NCBI GenBank assembly: GCA_026936325.1
Contig: JAPTHN010000007.1
Span: forward strand, 20,361,974 to 20,425,973
Direction: 5' to 3'
Source of the DNA: Platynereis dumerilii
Lineage: Eukaryota > Annelida > Polychaeta > Phyllodocida > Nereididae
Length of the DNA: 64,000 bases
Shown: one piece after another, positions 47,275 through 59,474 of the stretch
How the letters are laid out: every line of letters starts with the position of its first letter
Numbering within the stretch: the stretch's first letter is position 1
The notes under the pieces: model-generated
What the model was told of the DNA's origin: nothing
What the model saw: only the letters and a program-made list of their open reading frames with translations
Databases searched by the model: none
Made by a program: the position numbers and the translations under genes

Positions 47275-48730
47275 AGCTCAGTTGAATGTACTCAGACAAT
47301 GCTTGTAGGCACGTTTATTAATCAATCCACATTGAATGGCCTCTAGGAAAAGCTGTTTGCTACATCATGAACCGCTGAATACCACTGAAAGTCACTGTAC
47401 AGAGACACAGCAGCTTCCTGGATGTCATCACAGGGGCCTAGAGGATGTTAGATCACAATCGGATAATATCCATTCATTATCCATTTGTGCAAAGCAGCCC
47501 ATTGTATATTTTTGATTTTGACTGGCATCCACTTCCATGTTAACCTGCAGGTCTCAGAAAAGACTGCCTGGACCATCCCCCCCCCCGCCCAGCTACATAT
47601 TCTCTTAGGCTCGATAGCTATATCCCAGTTGTACCTCTATTTCCTTTGTGTATATGCAAAGACTCTCATCATCACAATGAATTAATTCCTTTACAAACTT
47701 GCTTTATGGTTTGTTTTTCTGGATATGTTTATCTAAACATCCCTGAGTATGTCTTGTTGTGTAATTTGTTTACTTACGCAGACGTCTAGAATCAGCAGGG
47801 AATACATCAACTGCCGTGTTGCATATAAATTTCTCCCATGACATTAAGTGTATCAGTTTCGGCATCAACACACTATTTTTTGTCAAAATAAGATTTTTTC
47901 CGAAACATAGCGTTATGAGAGCTTTTAAATAAGCAATGCTCACTTGAGAAATATTGACTAATACACAACATTGACTTCAAACTGATCATTAACTTTGGCT
48001 TCTCAGACAGCATTACAGACATGTTTACAGCGTACTATTAATTGAAAGACTAAATGTATATGAAGTGCTGAGATATTGGTTTTCAGACATCAACATTTAC
48101 ATGTACAGCAGTAACTGATTTTTCCAATATATCAGTGCATGGCAGATAAAATTCACGGAAATGCATAAATATAGGATAGGAAATATGTATTTTAATTAAA
48201 TGACAGTAACTTTATTAATAATATAGAATCAGTTTAGTTCGTAGCTAATTGCATGGATCTTATGGAGATAAGTAGAAAAAAAGACTGAAGTGAAATGTGC
48301 TGTATCTTATTTTGAGAATACAGAGCAATGCATCTTACTATTCTCAGCTTCTCACACTTCGAATGGACACCATTCCATGAATGCAAAGTTGGTTTGTCCA
48401 GCTTTTCTACAAAATCTCTTAGATGCCATTTTCTTTGGGCAGTCAGTCACTATGCCTTGTCAGTCTGCAGCAGCCAGACAAAGGCCTTGAGCAACAGTTG
48501 CTCATCATCAATTTAAGGCTGGCAGTAATTGAAGTCAGGTTTGGACTCAGAATTATAATGGCAATCCCCAGAACTCAGTTGGTCTCCCTAGACCTGCCCC
48601 AGGACATTGTTATCCCCTGAATGCAAATCCAATAGACCCAGGAACTTCTACACATTTCTGTACACTGCCATCAGACTACTATAAATCACAAGTCAACGCC
48701 ATCTGTTATAGGGCAACCAGGTAAAATGTG
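47275..48730 (+). repeat. R-family unit U3, right part (block E, inverted core)
   Basis: Continues U3 after Mar-N1: block E at 47,370-48,170 and inverted core at 48,370-48,640 with GCTGGCAGTAATTGAAGTC at 48,518-48,536. Several overlapping 60-66-codon frames cross the core; they are not conserved in frame with the copies at 34,889 or 45,760. Confidence 0.8.
48370..48640 (-). repeat. R core module, inverted (U3)
   Basis: Reverse-complement copy of the core, paired with the forward core at 45,690-45,940. It keeps the phrases TTGGGCAGTCAGTCACTATG and GCTGGCAGTAATTGAAGTC. Confidence 0.85.
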
Positions 48731-49916
48731 GGAATATTTACACAATGACAACTACTTTTCAGGACACACATTTACCCATGCAGTTGCAGACAACGAAAAA
48801 AAATCAGCTCAAAATCACATATAGGCCCAATTCAGAATCCATAAATGGGTCATATACACATGTCCCTCGAAACTGTGGCTACTGATCGCAAGGAACAGAG
48901 TATTTGGTTGTGAGAGGGAAATCCTGTGCATTAGCCAAATCATGTTTTTATAATGAAAATACAGAAAAAAATAGATTTGAAAACTAAAATGTGAATATTG
49001 GATTGGACTGACATTCGTGACAGCCGAACTCAAATGCTCCAGGCTGATGTCACTTAGAAGATTAAATCCATATGCATTATTGACACTGTTGAGTCCTTGT
49101 TTGCACATTCTATTGCAAAGCTAAACACAAAAGTCACCTCAAGGTTCATCAAATCTAAAAATACATATAGGCTATTGCCAACAATGACCCAACAAAGAAA
49201 TTGTTTATGTATACACAGAGTGTAGTTTCAGAAGACTGAGAAGTGACTGACTGACATGAATAATTGTAACTCACATAAGCTATCGCTGTTTGACACAAAT
49301 ATACATGTGAATTTTGGTTTGGGCTGACAGCAATCTCATAATGCTCTGGCTGATTTCACTTTGGAGATGAAATCCATCAGCATTATTGACACCCTTGGTT
49401 CTGGTCATGAAATGGGATACTATGGAAAGGTAGATTCAAAAACCTCTTTAATATTACAAAAAGAACATAAAAACTAAAAGATATTGGTGGCAATTCGAGG
49501 TTCAGTCTCTTCACAGTATATAACCAGGAATACATCCGACTTCTTGTAAATATACGTATCAGTAACTGATATTAAAATAAAGTGAAACTTGCCCTGCACA
49601 TTGCTAGCTAAATTCCTATAACAGAAAACTTATTTGCACTTAACCTTAATGTTGACCTTTTCATCATCAATTATTTATAATTATCCTGATCAGTACGTTC
49701 ATGCAATGTGTATGAACTTGAAATAAGTCTTATGCAATTACAAATGGTGCTACATGATGCTGGATCATTTGAAATTAAAACTAAAAACTGTTTTGATTAT
49801 TCCCTGGAATATATACTTTGCTGCTGCAATGTATTTTTCTTCGCAGATAAAATCATGAATGTTGACTCTAACATGTACGTTATTAGATTGTGAATTTGAA
49901 AGAAAACCAACAAAAT
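48731..49916. other. Stretch without gene; local 110-bp duplication
   Basis: 48,985-49,100 and 49,303-49,415 are diverged direct copies about 315 bp apart (shared GCATTATTGACAC and GCTGAT-TCACTT phrases). Otherwise no gene, RNA or element ends are seen. Confidence 0.5.
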
Positions 49917-49918
49917 TA

Positions 49919-50877
49919 GGGGAAGAGGGGGTGAAAAGTCACAGGGGTAAAAAGTCACAGGCCTTTTTAACCAACTTGCAGTGGCCTAATTCTTAAGCTT
50001 AAATCATAATTTGGGACACTTTTATGAGAAGAAGGTTTGCAGGGAATATGAAAATTATACTCATTGTGCAAAGTGGGTTTTTACCCACCTCATGCATTTT
50101 TGGTGTCCCAAACAGGTTTTATCGATTCTAAACTTTCTCTATTTATGTCTGGTCACTGTGACATAGGAAGTTGTGCTAGTGTTTCAAGGTCTTTTGGATA
50201 ATTGTCTTTCATGCTGTGAACCCATTTTTGGCCATTTGGCCATCAAGTTGCCAGGATCATGTGTTGAATTTTAAAAACAGCTGAGGGGTGAAATGTCACA
50301 CTGTGACGTTTCACCCCAGCACTGTGATATTTTACCATAGGGTACCGGGAAGTCGGTATTCTGTGCTAAGGAAAGTAAAATATTCCACACTAGAAGCTTT
50401 TAGCTTGCAATCTTATCATCATCCATCATCAATAATACTGATGAGAAAGGATTGCAGCAAAATTTCATTTAGCAAAATTTGGACAATTTCTGATGCCGGC
50501 TTTGCTGATGGTGCATTGTCATTGCATGCCGATAGCGTTTGAAGGCTCACTATAAATTTCATGCACAAGGATGACTATCAAGTCTAGGTCTGCATATTAC
50601 CTCATATAGTCTTGTATGTTCACAACAATTGCATGTGACTTGTTACCCCATGGTTGTGACTTCTTGACCCTGACATGGGGTAAAAAGTCACAGCGGACTT
50701 AGCCTTAAATAATTGTGAACTGACTAAAGCCTATTTACAACACAGCAGCTATCATGTGATACAACTATAGTCAACTAAATACTGCATAATTGTGCCAAAG
50801 GTCATTCAGATCTGACAAACACCTGCTCTGTTCTGGGGCTTTTTCTGAATTTTGTGACTTCTGACCCCCGCCTCCCC
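49919..50877. mobile_element. TA-target MITE packed with GGGGTAAAAAGTCAC motifs
   Basis: A 959-bp element. Ends GGGGAAGAGGGGGTGAAAAG and, complemented, GGGGAGGCGGGGGTCAGAAG, with about 22 of 26 positions alike. TA lies outside at 49,917-49,918 and 50,878-50,879. The motif GGGGTRAAAAGTCAC recurs in both orientations (about 49,928, 49,946, 50,286, 50,303, 50,640 and 50,675, plus both ends). Two copies face each other at 50,285-50,319 as a hairpin with one mismatch in 16. No transposase frame. Confidence 0.82.
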
Positions 50878-50879
50878 TA

Positions 50880-51358
50880 TCACTGTCCTTCAAAGTTCAA
50901 ACTTTCAATGATCAGTCAAAATGCCGACAATAGTAAAATACCATCAAGTTTAGGCTTTTACTTAAGAAAATCTCAGCTGGTGGTCAGCTAAAAAGGAATT
51001 TGAGTGTTAAGAGTAAATTTCCTTTTCTTGGATTGAGTCTTCCGTATCTTGGTAGTTTACTATTCCCCAAACACACCATTCAAAATTGATGGTCTTCTCT
51101 AAATCAGATTTTTTTTTCGTTGTGGTGTGTCAGAATCCAATTCAAATTTAGTCAAGTAGTACATGATCTATTTACTCGATGCAATGACTAAAACTGAGAT
51201 ATTTCAAACATTGCTCTCTTGTCTGAACAATTAGTGCACACTGCAAGGTTTTTCAAAGCAGTTGAATGGGTGACCAAAGCAAAGTAATTTCAGACAACCT
51301 GGTTTGACCTCGTCCATTAAGACAACAAAGTACAATTACTGCAGGTCAATCATGTCAA
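50880..51358. other. Stretch without recognised feature
   Basis: No frame, RNA signature or terminal repeat is recognised. Confidence 0.5.
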
Positions 51359-51366
51359 GAGATCCC

Positions 51367-51697
51367 CAGGGGCGGACTGGCCTATGTGGCAAAGTGGCAG
51401 CTGCCACAGGCCCATCCACTCAGGGGGGCCCATTCAAGATGTCAGAAAGTTTTTAAATTCTAGAAAATGGCTGAAAAGCGAATCTTTGCCAACATGTTTA
51501 TTATTTTTGATGAAACAAAATTAACTGAATAGGACAGAAGCCTCTTACATGGGGCCCATCCTGATAGAAATATACCAGACCAAATATATGGTATTGTATT
51601 TTGCTTGTCTCTTTTGAAATAACGTCGACGGCAGTAACTTTGGGGGCCCCAAAACTTATTTTGCCACGGGGCCCGAAATGCCGCCAGTCCGCCCCTA
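51367..51697. mobile_element. 331-bp hAT-type MITE with 8-bp target duplication
   Basis: Starts CAGGGGCGGACTGGCC and ends, complemented, TAGGGGCGGACTGGC. The exact 8-mer GAGATCCC flanks both ends (51,359-51,366 and 51,698-51,705), diagnostic of the hAT superfamily. Both ends carry GGGCCC-rich stretches. No coding capacity. Confidence 0.92.
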
Positions 51698-51792
51698 GAG
51701 ATCCCGGGCCCAAAACCTTGGATTCATATAAACTACTGATGGGCCTTCTCAGTATAACAGTGTGTCAGTGTCAGATTGTGTAACAGCAGGTA

Positions 51793-51866
51793 GGGGAGAG
51801 CGGGGCATCATGAGCCACGGGGTAGCATGTGATAGAAGCCAAGGGGCACCATGTGATAGAACTTTT
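51793..51866 (+). mobile_element. Fragment of a third iteron-type MITE
   Basis: TA followed by GGGGAGAGCGGGGCATCATG, then three spaced versions of GGGGCACCATG/GATAGAA. It resembles in style, not sequence, the element at 49,919. A LINE fragment starts at 51,864; a reversed version of the same motif (CCATGGCTCGTGGTGCCC) lies at about 53,266, so the LINE probably landed inside this element. The far end is not found. Confidence 0.55.
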
Positions 51867-52814
51867 TCTGACAATGAATTAATGAAATGTGGAGTTCCCC
51901 AGGGTTCTACCCTGGGCCCTCTTTTATTTTTACTTTATATAAATGATTTACCTTGTACCAGTGACATACTTACTTTTGTTTTATTTGCAGATGACACTAA
52001 TATTTTTGTAAAAGGCAAAAATTTAAGTGAATCGATAGATATTTTTAATGCTGAGCTAGTTAAGTTGTCTGATTGGTTCTCGGCGAACCAACTGTCGTTA
52101 AATGTCCAAAAAACCAAATGTATTATTTTTTCGAATAATAGGAGTAATCCTGATATTTTGATTAGGTTAGATGGTATGCTAATAGAACAAGTTAAAGTAA
52201 TTAAATTCTTAGGAGTTTTCATAGATTATAAGTTAACATGGAAGTATCACATAAATCATATAAATACTAAAATAAGCAAATCAATAGGTATACTTTACAA
52301 AGTAAGGCGCATCTTGAATAAAGAATGGAAACTAAATTTGTACAAAACCTTTATTTTACCGTATCTAAATTACTGTAATATCATTTGGGCAACAACCTAT
52401 AAAACACCACTTAAACCTTTATTTATTAAACAGAAACGAGCCCTTAAAATTGCTCTTAATTTACATCATTTAACTTCTACCAATACTGTTTTTGAAATGG
52501 CCAAGGTTCATTCTATTTATGAAATCAATGATATCCATATCTGTATTTTCATGTTTAAGTATATTAATAATCTATTACCATTAAGCTTTACAAATATGTT
52601 TCAACTGAGAAGAAATACTCACTTATCAACTAGAAGTGCTTCTAATCTGTATTTACCTTTTCCTAGGATAGAAAAATTCAAATTTTCAATTTTGTATATG
52701 GGACCCAAATTATGGAATTTGTTGCCAGATAGTATGAAAAACTTTAATACTTTAGTCCAATTTAAAAATAACATTAAGAAATTCATGTTTGTATCAAACA
52801 ATAGAAAATTCTGA
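51864..52814 (+). pseudogene. Truncated LINE reverse transcriptase
   Basis: An open frame of about 316 residues from the truncation point to the stop: motif B GVPQGSTLGPLLF, catalytic FADD, then NQLSLNVQKTKCIIFS and FLGVFIDYKLTW, which are standard for the thumb-side region. A long C-terminal part ends NNIKKFMFVSNNRKF. The first half of the reverse transcriptase (motif A and before) and the endonuclease are absent, so it cannot be active. The frame is open further upstream to 51,762, but those residues come from the host element. The lack of internal stops suggests a fairly recent insertion. Confidence 0.88.
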
Positions 52815-53034
52815 ATTTAATTATATTTTGTACCATTATTTAGTTTACTAACATTTCTTGTTTAATTTCACTATACATACTGATTTATAGTTCTCTGTTG
52901 TGTGTGTTTGAAGCTATATGCCTATTTTGTAACTGTTTTCCAGGCTAACAAGCCCCTAGGGGTTTTATGCCTGCATATGTTTGGAACTGCTAATATTGTA
53001 CGTTTTATGGTGAAATAAAAAAAATTAAAAAAAA
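51864..53034 (+). mobile_element. 5'-truncated jockey/CR1-like LINE
   Basis: Begins within reverse-transcriptase motif B and ends in an A-rich tail (53,015-53,034) after a 220-bp 3' untranslated part. This strong 5' truncation is the usual product of incomplete target-primed reverse transcription. No clear target-site duplication was found. It is unrelated in sequence to the LINE at 21.4-25.1 kb. Confidence 0.88.
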
Positions 53035-54119
53035 CTGCTTGACGGGAAGACCATATATTCCTTTATTACTGTAGAACCAGCTAGGGTAGCAATCATAATC
53101 TTTCTTTTCAATGTACTATTTTCATAGAAAAATAAGCAAAATCCATCTGATCCGTATGTGCCAAGAGGAAATTTCAAGTAAATCATCTGGCTTATGAGGT
53201 ATCAGGTCTTTACAGTTGAATGAGAACGATAAGACATGTACATGTATGTAAACACACCCCCCTTGCCATGGCTCGTGGTGCCCAGGGTCGGGCCATGATG
53301 ACCTGCTTCACTAAATTTTTAGATACTATGTTTTGACTATTTTTAAGAGAATTAAGCAAAATAATGTAACAACACTGAATATTATAGTCATGAGGTCTTG
53401 CTACGATTATATAGCAACCAGCTATTTACTATTGAAACTTAGTTCTCATGAGCTTAAAAAATCCATAGACTGCCAAAAGTATCATTTGGTCAGTCCATCA
53501 TGTCAACAATCAGGTAAACTCAGAGATCAGTGTCAATTGCAAACAATGGCTAAATTGGGGACAGTATTCTGCCTCTGTGCATCTAGGCTGTATGTCAGAC
53601 AGTAACATTCATTGATCAGTTAAAGCATGTCTCAAGCAAGTGAAGTAACTCTCTACCTCAACTTAGTTGGATCTTGGATGTGCCTTCAGGAAGCTATCAT
53701 CATGGAAAATAGAACAAATCACTGCCAGACCTTCACGAAATGGTTATGACAAATCATACCTATGATGACTCATCATCCTTTATAAAAATATTATACACAT
53801 GGCTTTGCGTCTTACAAACTCACATGTATCATGACCATGAATCATTAGCAGCATACATGTTTCCTATACGAGTATTAAAATCATGAAAAATCAAGGGTTA
53901 TTATGACTCGCTAAGTGTAAAAATATGTATGAACCCATATTCATATTTTACATAGGCTCGTAGCATGGTATTGCGTACAGTGGCTTTTTTTCAGACTGGA
54001 AAGCTTATTATTTCAACACGATATGTTATTTGGACATGGCATGTATCTGATTGTCTAGAGGAGAATGTGTAGTTTTCAGAAATATATGGTTTGATATGTG
54101 TTGGTTGATTTGCCTGTCA
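53035..54119. other. Stretch without gene
   Basis: Apart from the reversed iteron phrase at about 53,255-53,297, nothing is recognised. A 90-codon frame at 53,333-53,605 has no motif. Confidence 0.5.
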
Positions 54120-57100
54120 CCATAAAACAAAATTCTGCTCAAAAATCACCATTTTTGCCTTGTTTATAGCTCATTCACAAATAGTCAGGGTGATGGGTGT
54201 AAGAATCGCTCGCAAAGTGATAAAAGCGTGAAACTTGGCACAAGTGTTCAGAAGGACCTTCTCTACCATTTTAGGCCGGGAACCATCTTGAGATTATCGT
54301 TGTTCCCTCCGCCATCTTGGATTTCAAAATGGCCGCCATTCTGAACCTATTTTAATCAATATCTCAGGAACTATGATAGATAGAGAGTTGATTTCAGTGG
54401 CTATGCCCTTTATATCATCTTCCCAATTCACAAAGAGTACTTTGGAATTATTTTGATGACAGCCATATTGTTTTTCAAGATGGCCGCCATTTAAAACAAT
54501 TTTCTACTGTATCTCGGAAACTAATTGAGTTCGAGACTTTGTTTCATTGGCTATTTCCCCACTTTTAGGGTCAAGGAGTCAGATACACTTATGTCAAAGG
54601 AGACTGAGTAGCATCCATATTGAATATTATGATTACGATTACCAAGATGACCCATTTCTCACTATATTTTGGAGTTAAAAAGCGAGAAAGACCATTTCAC
54701 TGTACTATTTCATCATTTTCTGAGTGTCAGTCACTTACACCAGCAGTAAAAAGATTTACAACTCTTGTTATAGATACCTTTTAAAAATCAAGGTATCAGA
54801 TTTGAAAATTTACTCAAAGAAATGTTTATTTTACCTCATGCCAGTAGAGGTCACTTTCATACAGTATTTTAATTTCTCCCCCTTAGTTGCTCCATTTCAC
54901 TACTATTTAAATATTTTTCATTATATTTTTGGAGTTAAAAAGCCTGAAAGCTGATATAATTGGATTCTTTCTTTTACTGGGAGACTACAAATCATGAATA
55001 CAAAGAATTAAAAAATAAAAACAATACAAGAATATACCCAGCAAACATTATTAACATTCAAAAACATATAAAAACATTGTTTTGGTTTTATTCATAAGAC
55101 TAATTCAATATTAGTGCTTGGTGTGTAGACACCCATTAGTTATTATCTAAACAAAAACATCTTTTCATGCTATGAAATCAAAAATATGCTTTGTTGCAAC
55201 CTTTAACTTCCTTTGCAAAAACTTTCCATCATCTAGAATTGACTTGCACTTCTCTCGGATCTGTTCCAACTTCCCGGTTTGAACTTTGCTGGACAGACTT
55301 TCACTTATTGGTCTTATCAAGCATGTCAACAACTGATACATTCTTGCGTCATTCTGTAATAGCTGACCTGTTATTGGGCTTACTTATTCTGTGCTAACTG
55401 TGTGCTGAGACCCCTGACTTGAAGCTCACTTGATTGGAAAATGTCATCTGAAAAAGCCACGTAGCACAAGCAAGACTCTGTTCACATGTGTCAGTATTTA
55501 CATCTAAAACATCACACATTATTTGTAAAAAATTTTTACAATACAATGATGTAAAGAAAAGCAGGTAATGTCTAAAACCCGTTAACACTCTCTCATAATT
55601 GTTCATAAGGATGACATTCAATCATAAATTCAGGATGAGCTACTGTAGCTGATTTGATCATGGATACAAAAACTCAAGACATTGCTTCTTTGAATGGTAC
55701 TTCACAAAAAAATCTATTATTACAGATCTCGTATAAGTGTGCCAGGTTCCATGTGAATATATGCTCAGATGATGTCAGTATGGCAATACTGACATCACTA
55801 TTGGTACTCCAAGCTTGATTGTTGATTCCAACTGCTATCAACAAGTCAGGCTTGTGGCCGGCTAAGTGTGAATAACAATTGATTAATCTGCATTCATTGG
55901 TATGGTTGTTTGATTCAGTTGGAGCAGGTGAAACTGATATGTTTGAGCCAGTTGCTTGATCCATCATGGACATTCATGGTGTCCTGTTGTGAAATTTCTC
56001 CTTGAGGGCAGCACCTTGTGGCTTTTCGCCTTTTAAGTGAGATCTGCGCCGAGGAAACTTTCAGAATTGATGACTGGAATGGGGATGATAGGGAGATTTT
56101 TTGGAAGTGAATGTGGAGGTGTTGCATGGGCATACCAGAGGACGAGAGATTGGGGGGGGGTATTAGTTACTCCCCAAAAATTTGGGAATAGGAGGCTAAG
56201 AATTCAATCATCAAATAAACATTATTGGAAATCAGTGATAAGGATGCCCCCAAGCAAAACTTCCCCCCCCCTTAGGTCTTAAATTCTGAATGGTTCCTGA
56301 GAATATTATTTTTGCAAAGACAAAGCAGCACATGATAACCTGTCAGACCAACAAATGAATGTGAGAGTGAATGAATTTGTTTTTTTGTAAATGTGCTAAA
56401 CCTGATAGCAGTTATACACAAAATCCATGCATCATATATAGCTGGATATTGTAACTTTTGGATTTATTCAAAACATCAAACTGGATAATCAATGTTTAGC
56501 AACAATCTAACAGCCTATTGTGGATTTGTAATGGTGTGATCATTATGGGTTCCAAGTGACACACCTGAAACTGCGAAATATACCAACTGTGAAATCATTA
56601 TGCTGATACTGACATCACAAGAGCACTTTGGCAGTTGAAAAGAACATGGCACACCTATGTGAAATCTGTAATAACATTCCCAAATAGTGACAATATGACT
56701 TTGATCAAGCAGTCGTCAAGTCCAGCCCACGAACCCACATCCTCTATACTTTTCCCCTACAACTTCTTACATTCTTACAATGTTGTATCAGTGTAGTTTT
56801 TAACAAAATTTATGCCCTATATGCTGATTTATTACAATGTCAAAGCTGCTATGCTTGTAACCAATCTCTACATTTATAAACGATGGTGACTCCTAATTTT
56901 TGTTGTTGTAAGAGCTTATTTACAAAATAAGAAGGCCAATAATTGGTGGCAATGGACCACATACATGAAGATTGGAATAGACCAGTGAAAATGTGGAGTC
57001 AGTTTAGAAGATAGACAGCATTAGCAAAAACAATGACTTCAACAACCTCTGCTGGTTTCTAGCTTCAATAATCATTGAAAACTCATGTCTGTATTTTATC

Positions 57101-58290
57101 ACAAACAATAAATGCAATGATTGGTACATTGCCTTGGTTAACTTTTTCTCATACTATACACCTTCACAGGCTGACTGACCATGTTTTTTAACATCTAAAA
57201 TATTGTAACGGCAAAAGAAATATTTAATGGTCTCCCATTCGTCAGATTTAGTTCCCAGTCTAAGTTGCTGTCGTGTGGAGACAATTTTACCAAGATTTAA
57301 CAGCGTACTTGGTTGTCATAAAACAAAATGAAGTTCTTGGTTACATTCGAAACTGAATCTTCTCCTCGAGATCCTGTAAATTATCATTCGCTGGATCTGA
57401 ATCATGTAAGTAGCATGCGAGACTAAATGCTTTTCCACAATCAAGGAGCCAGTCAGGATAAGAAATGCAAATGCAGCATGAAAGATATCTCCACTGATAC
57501 AAGCTTTGACCGGGTCCGACTTCTTTCGTATTGTTAACAAATATTGTTTAAGGCTGCATTGGCAGCATTGGCATTTCTTAGAATAAAATTTCTATTCCTG
57601 AAACCATGACATTAAAGGTTTTTTATATCAAGAGCTGAAAATCGTTTTAGTGCTATTGTAAGTGACTGACAGTCCCTATAAATGATTGAATAGTACAATG
57701 AAATGGTGTCTCCCACTTTTTAACACCAAAGATAGAGTGAGAATGGTTCATCCTGGTAATTACAATCAATAAATTCAATATGGATGCCACTCAACCTCTT
57801 TTAGAATGAGTGCTACTGATTCCCTGACCCCAAAAATGGGAAATAGACACCGAAACAAAGTCTCTAACTCAATTAGGTTCCAAGATACAGTAGAAAATGA
57901 GTTTTTAATGGCGGCCATCTTGAAAAACAATATGGCTGTCATCAAAATAGTTCCAAAGTACCCCTTATGAATTGGGAAGGTGATATAAAGGGCATAGCCA
58001 CTGAAATCAACTCTCTATCTATCATAGTTCCTGAGATATTGATTAAAATAGGTTCAGAATGGCGGCCATTTTGAAATTCAAGATGGCGGAGGGAACAACG
58101 CTAATCTCAAGACGGCTCCCGGCCTAAAATGGTAGAGTAGGTCCCTCTGAACGTTTGTGCCAAGTTTCATGCTTTTATCACCTTGCGAGCGATTGTTCTA
58201 CTATTTAACACCCACCGCCTTGACTAAAATAGTATTGCTTATAAATGGTGATGATTTTGATATTTTGACAATTTTCAAAATGAAATAATT
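54120..58290. mobile_element. 4.2-kb foldback element with ~700-bp inverted arms
   Basis: The left arm (54,120-54,850) and right arm (57,560-58,290) are diverged inverted copies over their whole length. Shared phrases include AATCAATATCTCAGGAACTA, GATAGATAGAGAGTTGATTT and TGATAAAAGC-TGAAACTTGGCAC. The arms contain repeated AAGATGGCGG/CCGCCAT motifs. The 2.7-kb interior has weak minus-strand frames but no identified transposase. Outer limits are approximate and no target duplication is clear. It is probably a non-autonomous or decayed DNA transposon; a host inverted duplication is the alternative. Confidence 0.75.
54851..57559 (-). other. Interior of the 4.2-kb foldback: weak coding-like frames
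   Basis: Minus-strand frames of 75-99 codons occur at 55,394-55,621, 55,674-55,973 and 57,316-57,540. Near 57,170-57,420 the minus strand reads stretches such as LRLGTKSDEWETIKYFFCRY and CGKAFSLACYLHDSDP, with a GT and an AG between them that could be splice sites. I recognise no family. These may be decayed transposase exons or chance. Confidence in any gene is low. Confidence 0.3.
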
Positions 58291-59466
58291 GGTTCGGTAT
58301 CACAGACTGAAACACAAAGAACATATTTAGCTAAAAAAATTATGGTTTTACAGTGTTAGGGTTCACCAGGGGAATTTTTTAAATGGAGATGTCACTCAGT
58401 TTGAAAACCATTGATTTTCTTACATGCACTTTTGATCTCTCCTGGAATATATATCCTATATATCTGGAATATTACTAATGGCTGTGTGGAAGCCCCATAG
58501 TATCCCTCTTTCACACCAACCCTTCTTCTGTTCCTGAGACCATTATAAGAGCACATTTAGGATATTTGCATTGCTTATGCAAATGTTCACAAGTAAGTAC
58601 GTCGCGTTTTACAAATTCGTAGGTCTAGGTGTCAAAGTTTTAGAGATAAAGTTGAAAATTTGTTACAGATATTTATGTATCAAACAGCAATATAGGACAA
58701 AATATTAAGTCTCTAACAATTATATTGAACTTGTTAGAGCTGATCTTAGTGCGTTCACAAGTACGTCGCGTTTTAAGAAACCGACAATTCCTGCTGCTAC
58801 GTCACCATGGTCATCTCAATTGCATGGATACTTGTGAATAATCATTAGAAAACACATTTAAGAAGCAAAAAAAAAACATTTTGAGAAAAATCTGAACTCA
58901 ACTATGCGCAAAATTAGCATATTTTTTAAAATATGATAAATGAGAGAAAACTATCAAAAACCATATTTTTTCTCTTAATTATGCTATAGACAGGTAATTC
59001 TGGATTAAATCCAATATCAATAATGCCAATTTGAATTATTTTCTTCAATAGACCATGCATATATTTTCAAATGAAAATTAGTAGGGCTATTTTGGGGAGA
59101 GTCAAAAATCTGCTATTAACTTGGAACAAAACCCAAGACCCAACATCCTAAATCAAATGCTATGTCTAATAATTAGGTTCCCTAGAACTATAACTAACTG
59201 ATTTAGAATAGAATTTCCTTATTTTGATGCCTTCATCTCTATATTATGTCACATGATTTCTTGTTAATTTCAGGGAATTTATCTAATCGCAATATTGAAG
59301 TGTTTAATCATTATTTACCAATTTTAAAAGGTTAAAATGATTTTCCACTATGTTTTAACCATGTTCATTATTCATTTCATATTACTAGATCCACAATTTG
59401 GTTTTTTGTGCTGTTATTAATCATTTATTTTCATCCGAAAATGACACTGAAATTGACTTTGGCTTG
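58291..59466. other. Stretch without gene; short direct repeat
   Basis: GTTCACAAGT followed by AGTACGTCGCGTTTTA-type sequence occurs at about 58,587-58,615 and 58,753-58,777. No gene or element ends are found. Confidence 0.5.
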
Positions 59467-59474
59467 GTTTCTGT

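Noticed and set aside
54120-58290. Polinton or other capsid-bearing element
   Set aside because: Long inverted arms are present, but no polymerase, integrase or capsid-like frame is visible and the interior is only 2.7 kb.
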